Positions 43,181 to 56,845 of a stretch of DNA of 64,000 nt are shown here, piece by piece; positions within the stretch are counted from its first letter, which is position 1, and each line of letters begins with the position of its first letter. The stretch lies in NCBI RefSeq assembly GCF_000005505.3, contig NC_016135.3, positions 12,928,613 to 12,992,612 on the forward strand. Reading direction: 5' to 3'. Source of the DNA: Brachypodium distachyon. Lineage: Eukaryota > Streptophyta > Magnoliopsida > Poales > Poaceae. A program made the position numbers and the translations under genes. The notes beneath the pieces were generated by a model. The model was not told where the DNA came from and made no database searches. It was given only the letters and a program-made list of their open reading frames with translations.

Positions 43181-46100
43181 ATGTCGATTCGGCCAGTGTG
43201 GATGCCAGAGCCACCCGGTGGGGGCACGGGGGCGCCGGAGATCTTCGCGGGCGGCGCCGGCACGGTGCGCCGCGCCATCGTCATCGGGAACGGCTGTGCC
43301 GGCGCCGAGAACCAGTGCCTCGGCCTCGTCCGCGCCCTCGGCCTCGCCGACCGCCTCACGCTCTACGTAAGATTTCGCCCCCCTCGTTTCCTCTCCGCGA
43401 GCGGTGATAGTGTGATGGGATCGCTGTTGATTAGTCGTAGAAGGCTTAAATGGGTTGCGCATGTTGTTCGTGCTTGCGGTATGTGTTGGGAACTGAAGCA
43501 TAGAGTGGAAGTCAATTTCATTCATTATTATGTACTCTGTCATGAGCTGTCAAGAGTTTCATCTGTTGCTGCAACGAGGGTGCGTGAACATGAGTGTCAA
43601 CTGTCAGGTTGATTCTGAAATGGTTCGTCAACTCAACTCCCAGATGGTGGTTGTCGGATTTGGTACTGGTTAGTTGTTGGCATGGCTTTTTCTGTGTGCA
43701 TTCATGGGGTTTGCAGCAGCAAGTAAAAAACTCGACCTGCAAAGGGGTAAGCCACCCCCCCCAGACATTTGCATTAAGAAGAAGACCTTCTCACGCAGGT
43801 CGAAAAATCCTCGAACCCCTGCCCCACACCATACACAGCGGCACCGAAGCCCGTGTGAGAGCGGGCGGGCCTTAGGTCTGTGCTTAAGGCGTGGGGCAGA
43901 CGAGAGGACTTTTTAACCCCAGCCTGAAATTCGCTCCCATGGGGAGTCGAACTCAGGACCTGAGGAGTGCTACTAGAGTTGTTCCTTAACCATTACGCCA
44001 AGGGCTCGTTCGCTGCAGCAGCAAGTAGCATGGACTGAATTTTGGATTGCGATGTGTTGATGGCAATCGCTCTGCCCTAAAAGGCTGAAATACTCTAAAT
44101 AGATTGTCATTTCTTTCTAGCTTCTTGTTACTTGTGTATGCGGGCAGATGCTTGTCCTGTATCACCTCTGTTAACAAATACTAATAAGAAGGCTAACAAG
44201 AAGCAAAGTCCTTATTGTTAATTCTGGCTTCACCATATAGTCTTGTCTTAAGTTCTTATCAACTTCCTCAGTACTTTTGCTAGGTCTCATTTGGTAAATT
44301 TTCCGATGGAGGGTAGCTTTTATTATCTGATAATTTCATATAACTATGGCAGTGACTGCTTCCAAATGTTTTTTTCACTCTTGTTCTCACAGATTTAGAG
44401 TTACAGCTCATTATTTATTATTTTTCTGGTGAAATCTGTTCATGCAGCGTATTACCAGGCCAATAGGAGGAATCAACAAGTGGCTGCACTTTCTCCCGAT
44501 CTCCTTGCACAAGATAGTGGACCAAATACTGAGACATATATTTTCTAATACGACATTTGCACCATTGTTTCAAGGAAAAATGCTTGCACCTTATCCTGTC
44601 CATAATGTTCAATCATTTGGATTGTCTTCTGTACTGGAAGCAGATACCAAAAAGATAGTGACAGTGGTGCATGATACTTTTGAGAAGTACGGTTCACATT
44701 TCTTATACTGCTATTTGTTGTTTGTGCACTACTGTGCAGTTTATATTTAGCATGGTATCAATGTCGCAGTGCCAGTTCTGAATATCTCTATCCAATCCCT
44801 TGTTACAACATATGATCCAGGAAATCTCAACACTCATCCTTCTATTCACTTTTTTTTATTGGATCTACTTAGAACATTATAAATTCCTTGTAAAGTTACA
44901 ATTACCACATGCATTAATTTATATATGACTGAGGTTTTGTTGATATAGTAGAATCATACATTTTAATTCTGATATATGTTGGCCATGGATCATATAAGAG
45001 TACATGGTATTGATATAACTACCATGACAGGTTATATCCTTGAATGGTTGTTTCCATACCTCTAGGAAGAATATTGGAAAGATAGGGTGTCTTTTTATGA
45101 ATTCCAAATAGGCAACTTGTTAGGACATACTCTGGTTGGCCACTTCTCTTATGCAAAAGTAAACTAGAACTAGGCTAAACATTTTGTAGGATTTGTTTCT
45201 GCCATAAGCTCTTTAATATTCTCAGCATCTAGTTTTCCTGGAATACTTCCTCAAACTTTGCTTTGCTTTCAGGGAAGGCCTGGCAATAGTTGTTGCTTGT
45301 GGCCGAGATACCATATCATATGCAAGTTCAGTAAGATTTTTAGCTCCGGATAATGTTTTTGTCATTCAGGTAGAATACTAAAATGAATATATCATTTGTT
45401 TATTTGATTATTTGTCAGCCATTATATTCTCATTGTGATTACGTCAGATACAACACCCCAGGTATCGCCTTGATAGGTTTGATTTGGTGGTGACTCCTCG
45501 TCATGATTACTATGCGTTAACTGCAAAGGGGCAACAGGAAATTCCACGCCTTTTCCGCACATGGATTACTCCACGAGAACCACCTGGGCCAAATGTGGTA
45601 TGCTGATTTTTTATCTTGCAAACAAAATATCTCATTTGTTGTCATCAAATAGCTTCCCAGTTCTAAACTTCGAAATCTGGAAAGGCAGGTTCTGACTGCT
45701 GGTGCACTTCACCAAGCAGATTCTGCTACACTACGCATTGCTGCTACAAACTGGCATGATGAACTTGCTCCCCTGACAAAGCCATTGGTAGTAGTAAACA
45801 TTGGAGGACCAACAAGTAAACCCCTCTTTCCCTTCCTGCCTGTCTATCTGCCGAATAACCCTTGCTTCGCGATATGCCATTGAACAAGTCATGTTTTCTC
45901 ATATACGACTGTTTTATGAAACTGCGGCCTTCCATGCCATTGCTCACCGCTGTAGATGAATGAGCTGGCTCTTTGGCTGGATCCCCCCCCCCCCCCTCCT
46001 GCAGGCCGCTTTCCCCCATCTCATCCGAGTACCAAAACGTCCATGTACTTGATCTCTTCCATGCAGCAGTTGGATTTCCAGCTGTGATTTTTGGCTGGGA

Positions 46101-48296
46101 GCAGATGCTGGGCTGGTGACGATAGCATAATGGGTATAACTTCTTGTAACTGATGGCATGCGAGGAATAATCACTTAATTGATGACATATCGTATCTCCT
46201 AATGTTACGTTAGCATGTATATGCTTTACATAGGCTAGTTCGATTGGATAAGAAAAATGTGCAATGCCACACAGGCACAGAGAGTTGGAGACACTACACA
46301 CAATTTCAAAATAGATAACTCCTTGTGTGTGTGTAGCAAGGGAATAGCTCAGCTTTTTTTATCTGCTGAATTCCCCCTTCTTTTGGTATGGTATTGCCGT
46401 ATGGCGCTTGCTATTGAGCAAGAATACTTTCACATATGCAGTAGCCGGTCTTTCACATACTTTGTGCATCACAACATAATCATGTTTATTGTGAATTTGT
46501 GGTAGAATATTCCAGTTGAATGTTTCGTTCTTCACTATAGTTAAAAAATATTGGTATAACACATTCTGCATGTTAAAAGATGGGATTGTTTGATTACTGC
46601 AATAAATAATGTCGCGAACTTAAATAAGTTGCATTCATAATTGCAAGTGCTCCAGTCCAATATGCGTCTCTCGCAAAAAAGAAAGTCCAACATGCGTCTC
46701 TCGCAAAAAAAAAGTCCAACATGCATCATCTGAAACAACTCAAAACTGATTGATTTCTTTTAGTTTGCATTGTGAAGCCTAGCTTCCAAAATAAGATGGA
46801 TAATTGCATTTCCAGTAGGCCTTAATCCTAGATTCCCTGTCATCAGGAATTCCATTACGATCTTGCATTTTCTTCATAAATCATGAATACTGAGCACAAC
46901 ATGTTATTTTATTTACATTTTCGTAATTGTATCACGCCATTCGATTGCGGAATTGAAGTTAGACTCTACGCTCATAGCATAACAAGTTATTCTATTTGCA
47001 TTCTGGCCGTTAGATCGCGCAAGTCAATTGAGGAATTTAAGTTGCATGTACACTCTAATCTAAATAAGTGTGAAAACAACACGTTAATATTCTCTCATTC
47101 ATGCAAAATCTTCCATTCCACATGCTTTCTCTTCCTCTTACTCCCTCCAGACAGAGGAATAATGTTTTAAGATACGTGCAGTCAAACTTTCAAAATTTTG
47201 GCTAGCTGCGTTTTCATGATTATTTAGATTAGAGCTAACCACATTACAAAGTAAGTTGATGCAAAAAAAAGAGACTTTTTATGCATCGCTTACTTTATCA
47301 TATTTTAGTTTATTTTACTTTGAGCGTACAGGTTGAGCAGTTTCTGCTTTCACACATGTATAGATAGATCTAACGCATAGCACTTCAATTGTCAGGAAAC
47401 TGTAATTATGGTGTCGACCTTGCTAAGCAGCTAGTAAGCTCACTACACAAAGTTTTAAAGACCTGTGGAAGTGTCAGAATTTCATTTTCCAGGAGAACAC
47501 CACAAAAGGTAGAACTATTGATTGTTCATGTCATGTTTCATGCATTGCTCACACTTCAAATTCTAAACCATTTCCTGGCAGGTGTCTGATCTTATATTGA
47601 AAGAGTTCAGCACACATCCTAAGTTTTACATTTGGGATGGTGAATGTACATGCTATATAAGAAAATTTCATCGTTTTAATCTTTATATGCAGCGGAGAAT
47701 TTATGTTGAGCTGGATTTTCTGCTGCAGAACCTAACCCGCACCTAGGGCACCTCGCATGGGCTGATGCTTTCATCATAACAGCAGACTCAATAAGTATGA
47801 TAAGTGAGGCGTGCAGCACTGGGTGAGTTATTGTGCTACGGAGTAGTATACTTCTATTTGTAAATGTTGCTCATGTTTGAGGTTCATAGCTTGATAGCTA
47901 AGCTCTCTGTTACAACTTTATACAGGAAGCCAGTTTATGTTATTGGAACTGAGCACTGCAGGTGGAAATTCTCAGATTTTCACAGCACTCTTCATAAACG
48001 AGGGGCTGTTCGTCCTTTCACTGGATTGGAAGATGTAAGTCTAATATTTGTTCTCTGTTACTGATCAAGACCAAGTCATCTCTTCTGTAGTCAATCACAT
48101 TCTCCGTCATATCAGCTTTGGAAGTCTTAAGTTTAGAAGTTTGAAATTTTCTCAAGGAAAACTCATGGTGTCTATGTGATCATGTCCTCAATTGTAGATG
48201 TCAGACAGCTGGAGCTACCCTCCCCTGAACGATGCCATTGATGTGGCCGCACGGGTTCGTGAAGTGCTCGCAGAACGTGGATGGAGACTGTCGTAA
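43181..48296 (+). CDS. ELM1: Mitochondrial fission protein ELM1
   Basis: Ten coding exons: 43181-43366, 44448-44686, 45273-45369, 45448-45597, 45689-45815, 47396-47508, 47582-47639 (or 47645), 47729-47822, 47926-48034, 48198-48296; about 423 residues. Landmarks: RRAIVIGNGCAGAENQCLGL, KIVTVVHDTFEKEGLAIVVA, CGRDTISYASS, NVFVIQIQHPRYRLDRFDLV, VTPRHDYYALT, VVVNIGGPT, LAWADAFIITADSISMISEA, KPVYVIGTEHCRWK, and the C-terminal SWSYPPLNDAIDVAARVREV. This matches plant ELM1 (Mito_fiss_Elm1), an outer-mitochondrial-membrane-associated factor that recruits dynamin-related protein DRP3 for fission. Exon 7 has a donor problem: the conserved donor (after 47645) would create TAA with exon 8, while the GTGAAT donor six bases upstream keeps the frame and drops two residues. 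Intron 5 is 1.6 kb; intron 1 contains a SINE. Confidence 0.92.
43726..44013 (-). mobile_element. tRNA-derived SINE in ELM1 intron 1
   Basis: On the minus strand: box A TGGCGTAATGG (44000-43990) and box B GAGTTCGACTC (43954-43944), ending in a short T-run (GAGTTTTT at the 43726 end). Flanked by a perfect 14-bp duplication TGCAGCAGCAAGTA at 43712-43725 and 44014-44027. A T-tail is known for some plant SINEs (Au type). Confidence 0.88.
46651..46735 (+). repeat. Short tandem repeat in ELM1 intron 5
   Basis: Word CAACATGCGTCTCTCGCAAA occurs two and a half times at a spacing of about 32-34 bp, separated by A-runs. Confidence 0.75.
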
Positions 48297-51200
48297 ATTC
48301 GTAATAGCAACCGTAGTAGAGAAAGGAGAGTGCGAATTTGTTTCAGTTCCGTTTCGAGCCTGCACATCATTTAACTTAGTTGCACTGTTGCACGTGCATT
48401 CTTTATTTTTACAAAGGCTCACCAAAGACCAAAGGGTGGCAATTCCAAATATGAGAGAGAGAAGGGATGCGGCGTTGCTGTACGGTTTGCTAACTATCAA
48501 CCATATGGATGCATCATTTTAAGTATGGGTTACTATTTAATTAGCATGTATTAATTAATTCTAACACTTCTGCCAATCAATGTTTGTCCTTATGATCAAA
48601 TAAAGACTTCTTAAAAAACCCATGGGAAAAATATGAGATTACTATCTGATATGCTGCTAAAACTCATTCAGACCTAATGAAAAAAAAGAAGAGAAAATGT
48701 TACAGCATATAGTGATTATTGTCTCCTTGGTAACTCATATGAGAAAATTTTAAAAAGGACAAAACCCATAAACAAGTTTATAGGACAATAAATATGTTTA
48801 TATACTTCCTTTAAAAACCTGGGGAAAAAAGAGGTTGCCATATAATTTTGGGTTGATATTACCTCAAATAAAACCTTGATGACCTTGATGAGAACTTAGA
48901 GTAAACTCATAAGGAAAAAAAGAGTGGAATATGATGTTTGAGCAACTGGTGAAGGGAAAATGAGCGCAATATGGTGTTTGGATAGGTTATACCTTGCAGG
49001 ACAATAAGTGCCTGGCCGGTCTCTAGGCAAGGAATCTTCTACCTCTTTCAATCGTTAACCTGGTGAAAGTGAAATGATTTTTTGATGTTGGTTATAAGTA
49101 TGAAACGAAACAAACATGAGCTATTTGTAGGCATGCTGCATATATAGTCTGCAGCTTTGAGTACAAAAAGGAGAGGGAAAATATATATAACAGGGGAAAG
49201 AACTCATAAAAAAACCAGCTGGCCTGAAGATAGGAGAGTGGTGGACAGAGGGAAATATGATGAGGCCTAGAGTCACAAAGTATGCATGTGTGGTACAATT
49301 AACAAATAGTATATTTTTGTTTCGGAATGCTAGCAGGAGGCAAACGCCAACCCTACTGGCGTTTGGCTCGTGGCTGCCAACGCCAATTTCATCAGGTTGA
49401 TACGGGTTTCCAAAAAAAAAGTCAAATTTGGAAATAGTTTGGCGGAGAAGGGTTATTTTTGCCTCAAGTTTTCGAAAAGGTTCAATTTCGTTGATTTGTA
49501 GGATGCTCACTGGGTTTCTTCAATTCATTGATGATGACCGCACCAATGGCCTCTTTGATTCACAAGATTTTTGATGTAGGTATAAAAAAGAACAGTAAGC
49601 GGGAAAGGTTCCACGTTCAAGGCAGAAGATTATATGAAAACACTATAGAATTGAGTGCTTGCTCTAAAAAAGAAGGGAAATACATGATTTCAATAAGCAT
49701 AACCAACTGGAACTCAAAGCACATGCAAAGGTTAAAAAAACATGTTATTTCCCACTCAATACTATATGGAATGTCTACGAAAGGGCGCGATTTATTTCGG
49801 AACCATGTTTTCCCTTGTAACTAAGGTCTCAGCTTTGATATACAAAGAACAAGTCAACTTTTTCTTAACTCTTTTCTTAGAACTACGAGGCAATTTAAAA
49901 AAAAGTGCAATAGAGTGAGCATAGAGAACAAAAGTTCATCGATAAAACAATAAGATCATCGCGGTCTTTCAAAATCAACGCCTCTAGATCCACTTCTCTC
50001 ATCTTGACAAAACGATTTGAACAAGTTGGAGTAAACTTATAGGTTTTGAAAAGTCACATGAGTCACCCACCTTAGACGATAAAAACGTGAATTGTTGAAT
50101 GCATCCTGAGCGAGGACACACTCCTCACAAGCAAGCTGTGAAACCGTACTCCCGTTGATGAATCCACAAGAAAAAGAGATAAAAACATGAAAAGATAAGT
50201 CAAGAGAACCACCGACTTCATGAAGTACGTCACGTCATCTATCTATACGAGGACAAAGTCAGAACACTATTTGTATGGATGACACCATCTCTAAGGCTAA
50301 GATGTCACCGTCAAGAATACACAAACTTAGAAAAAAAAAGTTAGGATAACTATCTAAAAGGGAAATCATGACTTTTTTTTATAGCAAGGAAAAGCAAGAT
50401 TTTTCCTTAAAAAAATAATGTGTAGTTTATTTTTAAGGAAAAGGGAAAGGTGAAGCAGAAGATGCGATAGGCCACTACCCCCGAATTTCCTTTTTTTAGG
50501 GTAACCCCTGAATTTCCCTCTCTTTTTTTTGTAAAAGGTAGGATCGATACGGAAGGATCACGAATTTATTCATTAGTAGTGACCTTAGCACAGCATACAA
50601 ACACACCCACTAAAGATATCGAAATACAAACAAGTCCCTAGACTTTGCATAAAGGACCCTTAATGGGGAAGAAGAAACGCAATTGGGTCCTCAACCCCCA
50701 ATCGGAGCTCTCCTCGCCGTCGCCGGGGACTGCCACTTGGGACGACGAAGCCGTCGCAACCGCTGCGACCGCCAGTCGAGAGTTGAGCTGCCTCCAAATC
50801 GGCCCTCTGGCCAGGAGGAAAGGAGTTGGTTGCCCTTCGACCAGAAGATGCAGTGGTACGGCTGGAGCAGGCAGCCGATTGCCGGCGCCGTAGCTCCACC
50901 ACGGTGACCACCGCTGATGCGCACGACCACAAGAGGGAAGCTTCAACCTGCCTCCGTCTTCTCGCTGGAGAACCACCACCATGGTGACTCCAACAGCAAG
51001 GAGAGGACCCGAGAACTCCCTGCAAAGAAAGGACCGCGAGTTTATTTGGGAGGTTGCCGGCGACCATCTCCACGGCAGACGTCCCCTAGCCACCACACGG
51101 ATCCCCACCGCCAAGCGCCGACGACCGCTATTCTCCCATGGCCACGGACTGCCTCCTAACGGCATAGTGCCACACCCCGGCATCAAGCCGAACACCCACG

Positions 51201-51408
51201 AAGGGAAACCTAACTACAACGGAGCTCCGACACCTCCCCCATCCCCATCCCAATCGGTGAGGTCCGGGTTCAGGCCGAGCTCCATGCGAGATCTAGGGTT
51301 TTCTTCAAGAACAGTAGAGAGGGGAGGGGAAAGAAGACAGGGCTCTACAGTCTTATTTTGGATGTCCCGAATTTCCCTCCAGTTTGTCTTTTCTTCGTAA
51401 CAATTGAA
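48297..51408. other. Intergenic region between ELM1 and RPL5
   Basis: The first about 230 bp are probably the ELM1 3' UTR. 48580-49060 is A-rich with repeated AACC.GGGAAAAA-like words, resembling LTR-retrotransposon remnants. CAAACGCCA (49341-49349) and TGGCGTTTG (49357-49365) form a perfect 9-bp hairpin. 50640-51330 is GC-rich; its minus strand has an open frame of 185 codons (51195-50638) low in complexity, possibly a LINE leader or captured fragment, not called as a gene. Confidence 0.4.
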
Positions 51409-51520
51409 GGCCCAAGGGCCAAGGCCCAGTTTGTCACGCAATTCTCGCAGCAAACCCTAGCAGCACCCCCAAGTCCCGCAGAGATCTGCCTGTCCCGTCC
51501 CCGACGCGGTCCTAAACCCT
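51409..51520 (+). promoter_or_regulatory. RPL5 promoter motifs: site II elements and telo-box
   Basis: GGCCCA at 51409-51414 and 51423-51428 (site II type), then the telo-box AAACCCTA at 51452-51459 and AAACCCT at 51514-51520. This combination is known from plant ribosomal protein and other growth-linked promoters. It lies 70-180 bp before the start codon. Confidence 0.75.
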
Positions 51521-51589
51521 CCTCCCCTTCTCTCACCTATCCACCCTTCTCGACCGCCGCCGCCGTCCTAGCCACAGGAGGCGAGCGAG

Positions 51590-53651
<2,062 letters not shown>

Positions 53652-54347
53652 GGAGTTTAGCCGACTGTGCTAGTGCTATATTTTTGTTTTCAAACAAAAC
53701 TTGCTCTATGCTGTTCACCGGTAGTATTGCAAGAGTCGTTGCGCAAGTTCGGCACTATGCACAATTTGTACCCGCCTCTCAGTTTTGACTATCAGGCAGG
53801 AGTTCTGGATTTATCTTATACGAGCTGTTGGCATCTAGCGTCTTGATATTGCTTTGAGTTTGTTGATATGGTGTTTTGTCTGCCGTGGATGTTATGATCT
53901 GCCGAATTGCTTTTCTTGCTTTCATTTGCATTGAAGTCCTTCGCTAATTGAATAGGATGCCCCGCTTCTGTCATGGTGGTATATTGGAGAGGATAGTTCA
54001 GCTGGTTTGGATCTCAGTTAAGCTTCTAGTGATTTCCAATGCCCGGACAGAGCTCTGCTACCTCGAAACTGCCTTTCTGATTTCTCCCTTGTTCTTCTGG
54101 GTTATGAGCGCCGGTTCTTTCTGAATTCTGACTTTCTGAGTAGAATACGATGTGCGAATGGGATTGGCACAGACTGATTTATTTCTAGCTAGAAGAACTG
54201 CTTCCGCGCACGCCGAACTCGCCTCTCCTCTCCCAAGTTCCCCCAAGTCCCAACTCAACGATTATCGTGGCCGAGAATAAAAGCGACGAACTGCCGCCTC
54301 TGCTCCCTGACTCCCCCAGCCAACTCTCCCGCTCACTCCCACTTACC
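53652..54347 (+). other. RPL5 3' UTR and upstream region of the RRM gene
   Basis: Only 696 bp separate the two genes. The left part is T-rich 3' UTR; the right part from about 54190 is CT-rich 5' UTR of the next gene. No TATA box is obvious. Confidence 0.4.
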
Positions 54348-56137
54348 ATGGCGGCGCTGCGTGAGGCCTCCCGCCGCCTGTTCTTCTCCGCGAGGAATCC
54401 TGCCGGAGCCGCCATGCGGCCCCTGCTCCTCGCGCAATCTCGCGGCATCACACACAAGCTCTTCATCGGAGGTTAGTCTCCTCACGCGCGCATCCCACCG
54501 TACGCCAGTTCAGTCGCCCTGGCTCTAGTCGCGCGTGTACGGTGTACGGCATTAGAGGTAGTGCGTCAATGCGACGCGCCGCCTTGGGGCCGTGCATGCC
54601 TAGCGTTCGACGAAATGCCCATATAGGCAGGGTGGTTTTAGTGCCATGACTGGCTTACTTTATACGGTAACTGCAACAGTGCAGTGGAGCTGCCTGGTTT
54701 TACTTGTAACGTCTTTTAACAGATGGTTCGAATTCCTTGCCTTCTGCGGTTAATCCTGCTTTGCTAGCTGAAGTCAAAACTAATTTCAAGAACACTGATG
54801 TTCGTGGGAATTAGTTTAGGAGACATGGTGTCGCAATATATATACCTATATGGACATCTGGGTAGGTGCATATTCTAATATCCTCCTTTCTTTTTCCATA
54901 AAGTGTGCATTCAATTGGTCTGCAATACGTTCTGCTGATATATAACTAGGTAGCACAGATTATGAAATTGGTTTTGCTATTTCTAAGGCGACTGAGAAAT
55001 AACTATTTCTAAGTCAGCGCTCACAACCATATGATCCAATTACTGAGATTCGTGCAAGATTCATATAAGTATAAAATGATGAAAAAATTCTTAATTGGAT
55101 GGCTATGATCGTTGACTGAGAAATAGACACTCCCTTATGAAATACTTCAAAAATAATCAATTGTAAATACCATATGAGTAACAAGGTTCCTAAGGTAAAT
55201 TCAGTTCAAAGAACTGAAGTAAATTCACGCTAAATGCATTGTTATACATCATACTATGGTCAACTTAACTGATATAACTTCAATGAATAGCACGGTTACT
55301 AGGTATACTAGCATGTCACGCAACTTTGGTCATGCTGCTGATTTACAAGCAATATGCTGGTTATCACTATCATGCTAGTTTCAGTTGATTTTCTTGTTAT
55401 TCGTGCAAGTACGTGGGATTGAAGTCATTGAACTAATAATTTTATTTGGTCTGTCCAAGCCGAAATTCTTATTCGGTAGAAGAAATAAACAAAATTACAG
55501 GACTGAGAATTGTTCGGACCAGTTGGAAACAGTTGTGATATGTCTGTTCAAGAACTGCCCCTATGATTTTGTCTTAATTTCCGATACTTTTGCAGGCCTG
55601 TCACAATTTGCAACCGAAGACACCCTAGCAGAAGCTTTCGCGCGTTACGGCCAAGTATTAGAAGGTCTATGCTCATCACTTGCCAGAACAAACTCCCGAT
55701 AATGTTTAATAATTATTTTTCCTGTTGTTACGACCTAAGTTACAACCTGTTCTTGTTTGAGCTTAGCAACCATTGTCACGGATAAGATGACCAATCGATC
55801 AAAAGGATTCGGCTTTGTGAAATTTGCCTCTGAGGAAGAAGCTAATAAAGCACGGGACGAGATGAACGGCAAGGCAAGTTGTTGATCAAGTACTGCTTAG
55901 TTTGTTTGCGATAAAGTATTGCATTGTTAAACTTCGTAATGTTGTATATTTTGTCGCTCCATTTGGCATCTAGTAAAATCCTTTATTCAAGTAGAAGAGC
56001 TGAGCACTGCAAGCTTGTAACAGGTTCTGAACGGGCGAGTTATATATGTCGACATTGCAAAGGCCAAACAGGATCGTGCTACAGACGTACTTCCAATAGC
56101 GAGCGGCCCTCCTAAGCCAATAGGCAACAGCAGTTAG
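54348..56137 (+). CDS. Organelle-type RNA-binding protein with a single RRM
   Basis: Four exons: 54348-54471, 55596-55664, 55767-55873, 56024-56137; 137 residues. Residues 1 to about 35 are rich in Ala, Arg and Ser without acidic residues beyond position 6, fitting a mitochondrial (or plastid) targeting peptide. The RRM follows: RNP2 KLFIGGL, TEDTLAEAFARYGQV, RNP1 KGFGFVKF, and VIYVDIAKAKQ at the end. Only a short tail remains (ending IGNSS), so it is not a glycine-rich GRP. Plant proteins of this kind act in organelle RNA processing or editing. Intron 3 starts with GC (AAG|GCAAGT) and ends CAG, a rare but valid GC-AG intron. Intron 1 is long (1.1 kb) and contains dispersed repeat copy 2. The final exon completes the domain, so the model is coherent. 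Confidence 0.88.
54975..55134 (+). repeat. Dispersed repeat, copy 2 (in RRM-gene intron 1)
   Basis: Partner of 37137-37294 in the opposite orientation. Shared words: GAGAAATAACTATTTCTAAG, ACTGAGATTCGT, TTGGATGG, TGAGAAATA.ACACT. MITE-like, superfamily unknown. Confidence 0.7.
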
Positions 56138-56147
56138 ATGTGTTCAT

Positions 56148-56175
56148 ACTAGAACATAAGAAGTTATGTTCTAGT
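56148..56175 (+). other. Perfect 12-bp hairpin after the RRM gene
   Basis: ACTAGAACATAA, loop GAAG, TTATGTTCTAGT, starting 11 bp after the stop codon. The word ACTAGAACATAAGAAG recurs at about 56233-56248. Likely in the 3' UTR; may be a small mobile-element end or an RNA structure. Confidence 0.75.
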
Positions 56176-56441
56176 AGAGTAAAGCTCTTAGAGAAAAGCT
56201 TATGTATAATAATATTCTGAATTTTATGTTACTAGAACATAAGAAGTCCATTTAACAGCCTAGATGTATCATAGAACATCACATCCAAGAACACAGCTTA
56301 TGCTGTACGTGTTCTTGTACTGTGTCATCAAAAGGGTGCTGCTGTAATCTTGTTCCTCGGAATGATATTGTTGTTACGGATTGATTGCACATACCAGCTG
56401 CATTTGTCCTTGAAGCTGTGCTGGAACAGTATCTTCCCTGT

Positions 56442-56549
56442 GGCTGCTGTGTAGGGAACCGATGGCCTCGCTGTTCATATGAACAGTTCTAAACTTCATT
56501 CAATCGCTGGAAGTGGGGGAACAGTAGCTTTTGATTGTACGGATCTGTG
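56442..56549 (+). repeat. 108-bp exact duplication, copy A
   Basis: Identical to 60516-60623, base for base, on the same strand 4,074 bp apart. It lies downstream of the RRM gene. Flanks differ immediately on both sides. Confidence 0.97.
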
Positions 56550-56845
56550 AAGGACAATGCACTCAACGGCAGATAACCGTGTCATTTTCACCTTTTATCA
56601 GGTGGAAAACGTTGTCATTTGATTGACAGATTCGATGTACACTCCCTAACTACCAAGGAGAAAAGGTACACAATACACGATTTACAAGATCCTACTACTT
56701 GATGTTGTCTTAATTGGAACGCCGAAGTTTCGTGCGAATTTCGCTCTAGTTTTACGGAAGCATCTCCTTTTCTGCAAAATCATGGAAAAAACACAATCTT
56801 GCTCTCCAAAGGGCTAATGATATCTCTCATCTTGTGGACGGCCGA

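Noticed and set aside
45744..46301. 185-codon minus-strand frame in ELM1 intron 5
   Set aside because: It overlaps ELM1 exon 5 in antisense, includes a C/G homopolymer, and has no family features.
50638..51195. 185-codon minus-strand frame as a gene
   Set aside because: Low-complexity Arg/Pro/Trp-rich translation with overlapping long frames on the plus strand; typical of GC-rich repeat leader sequence.
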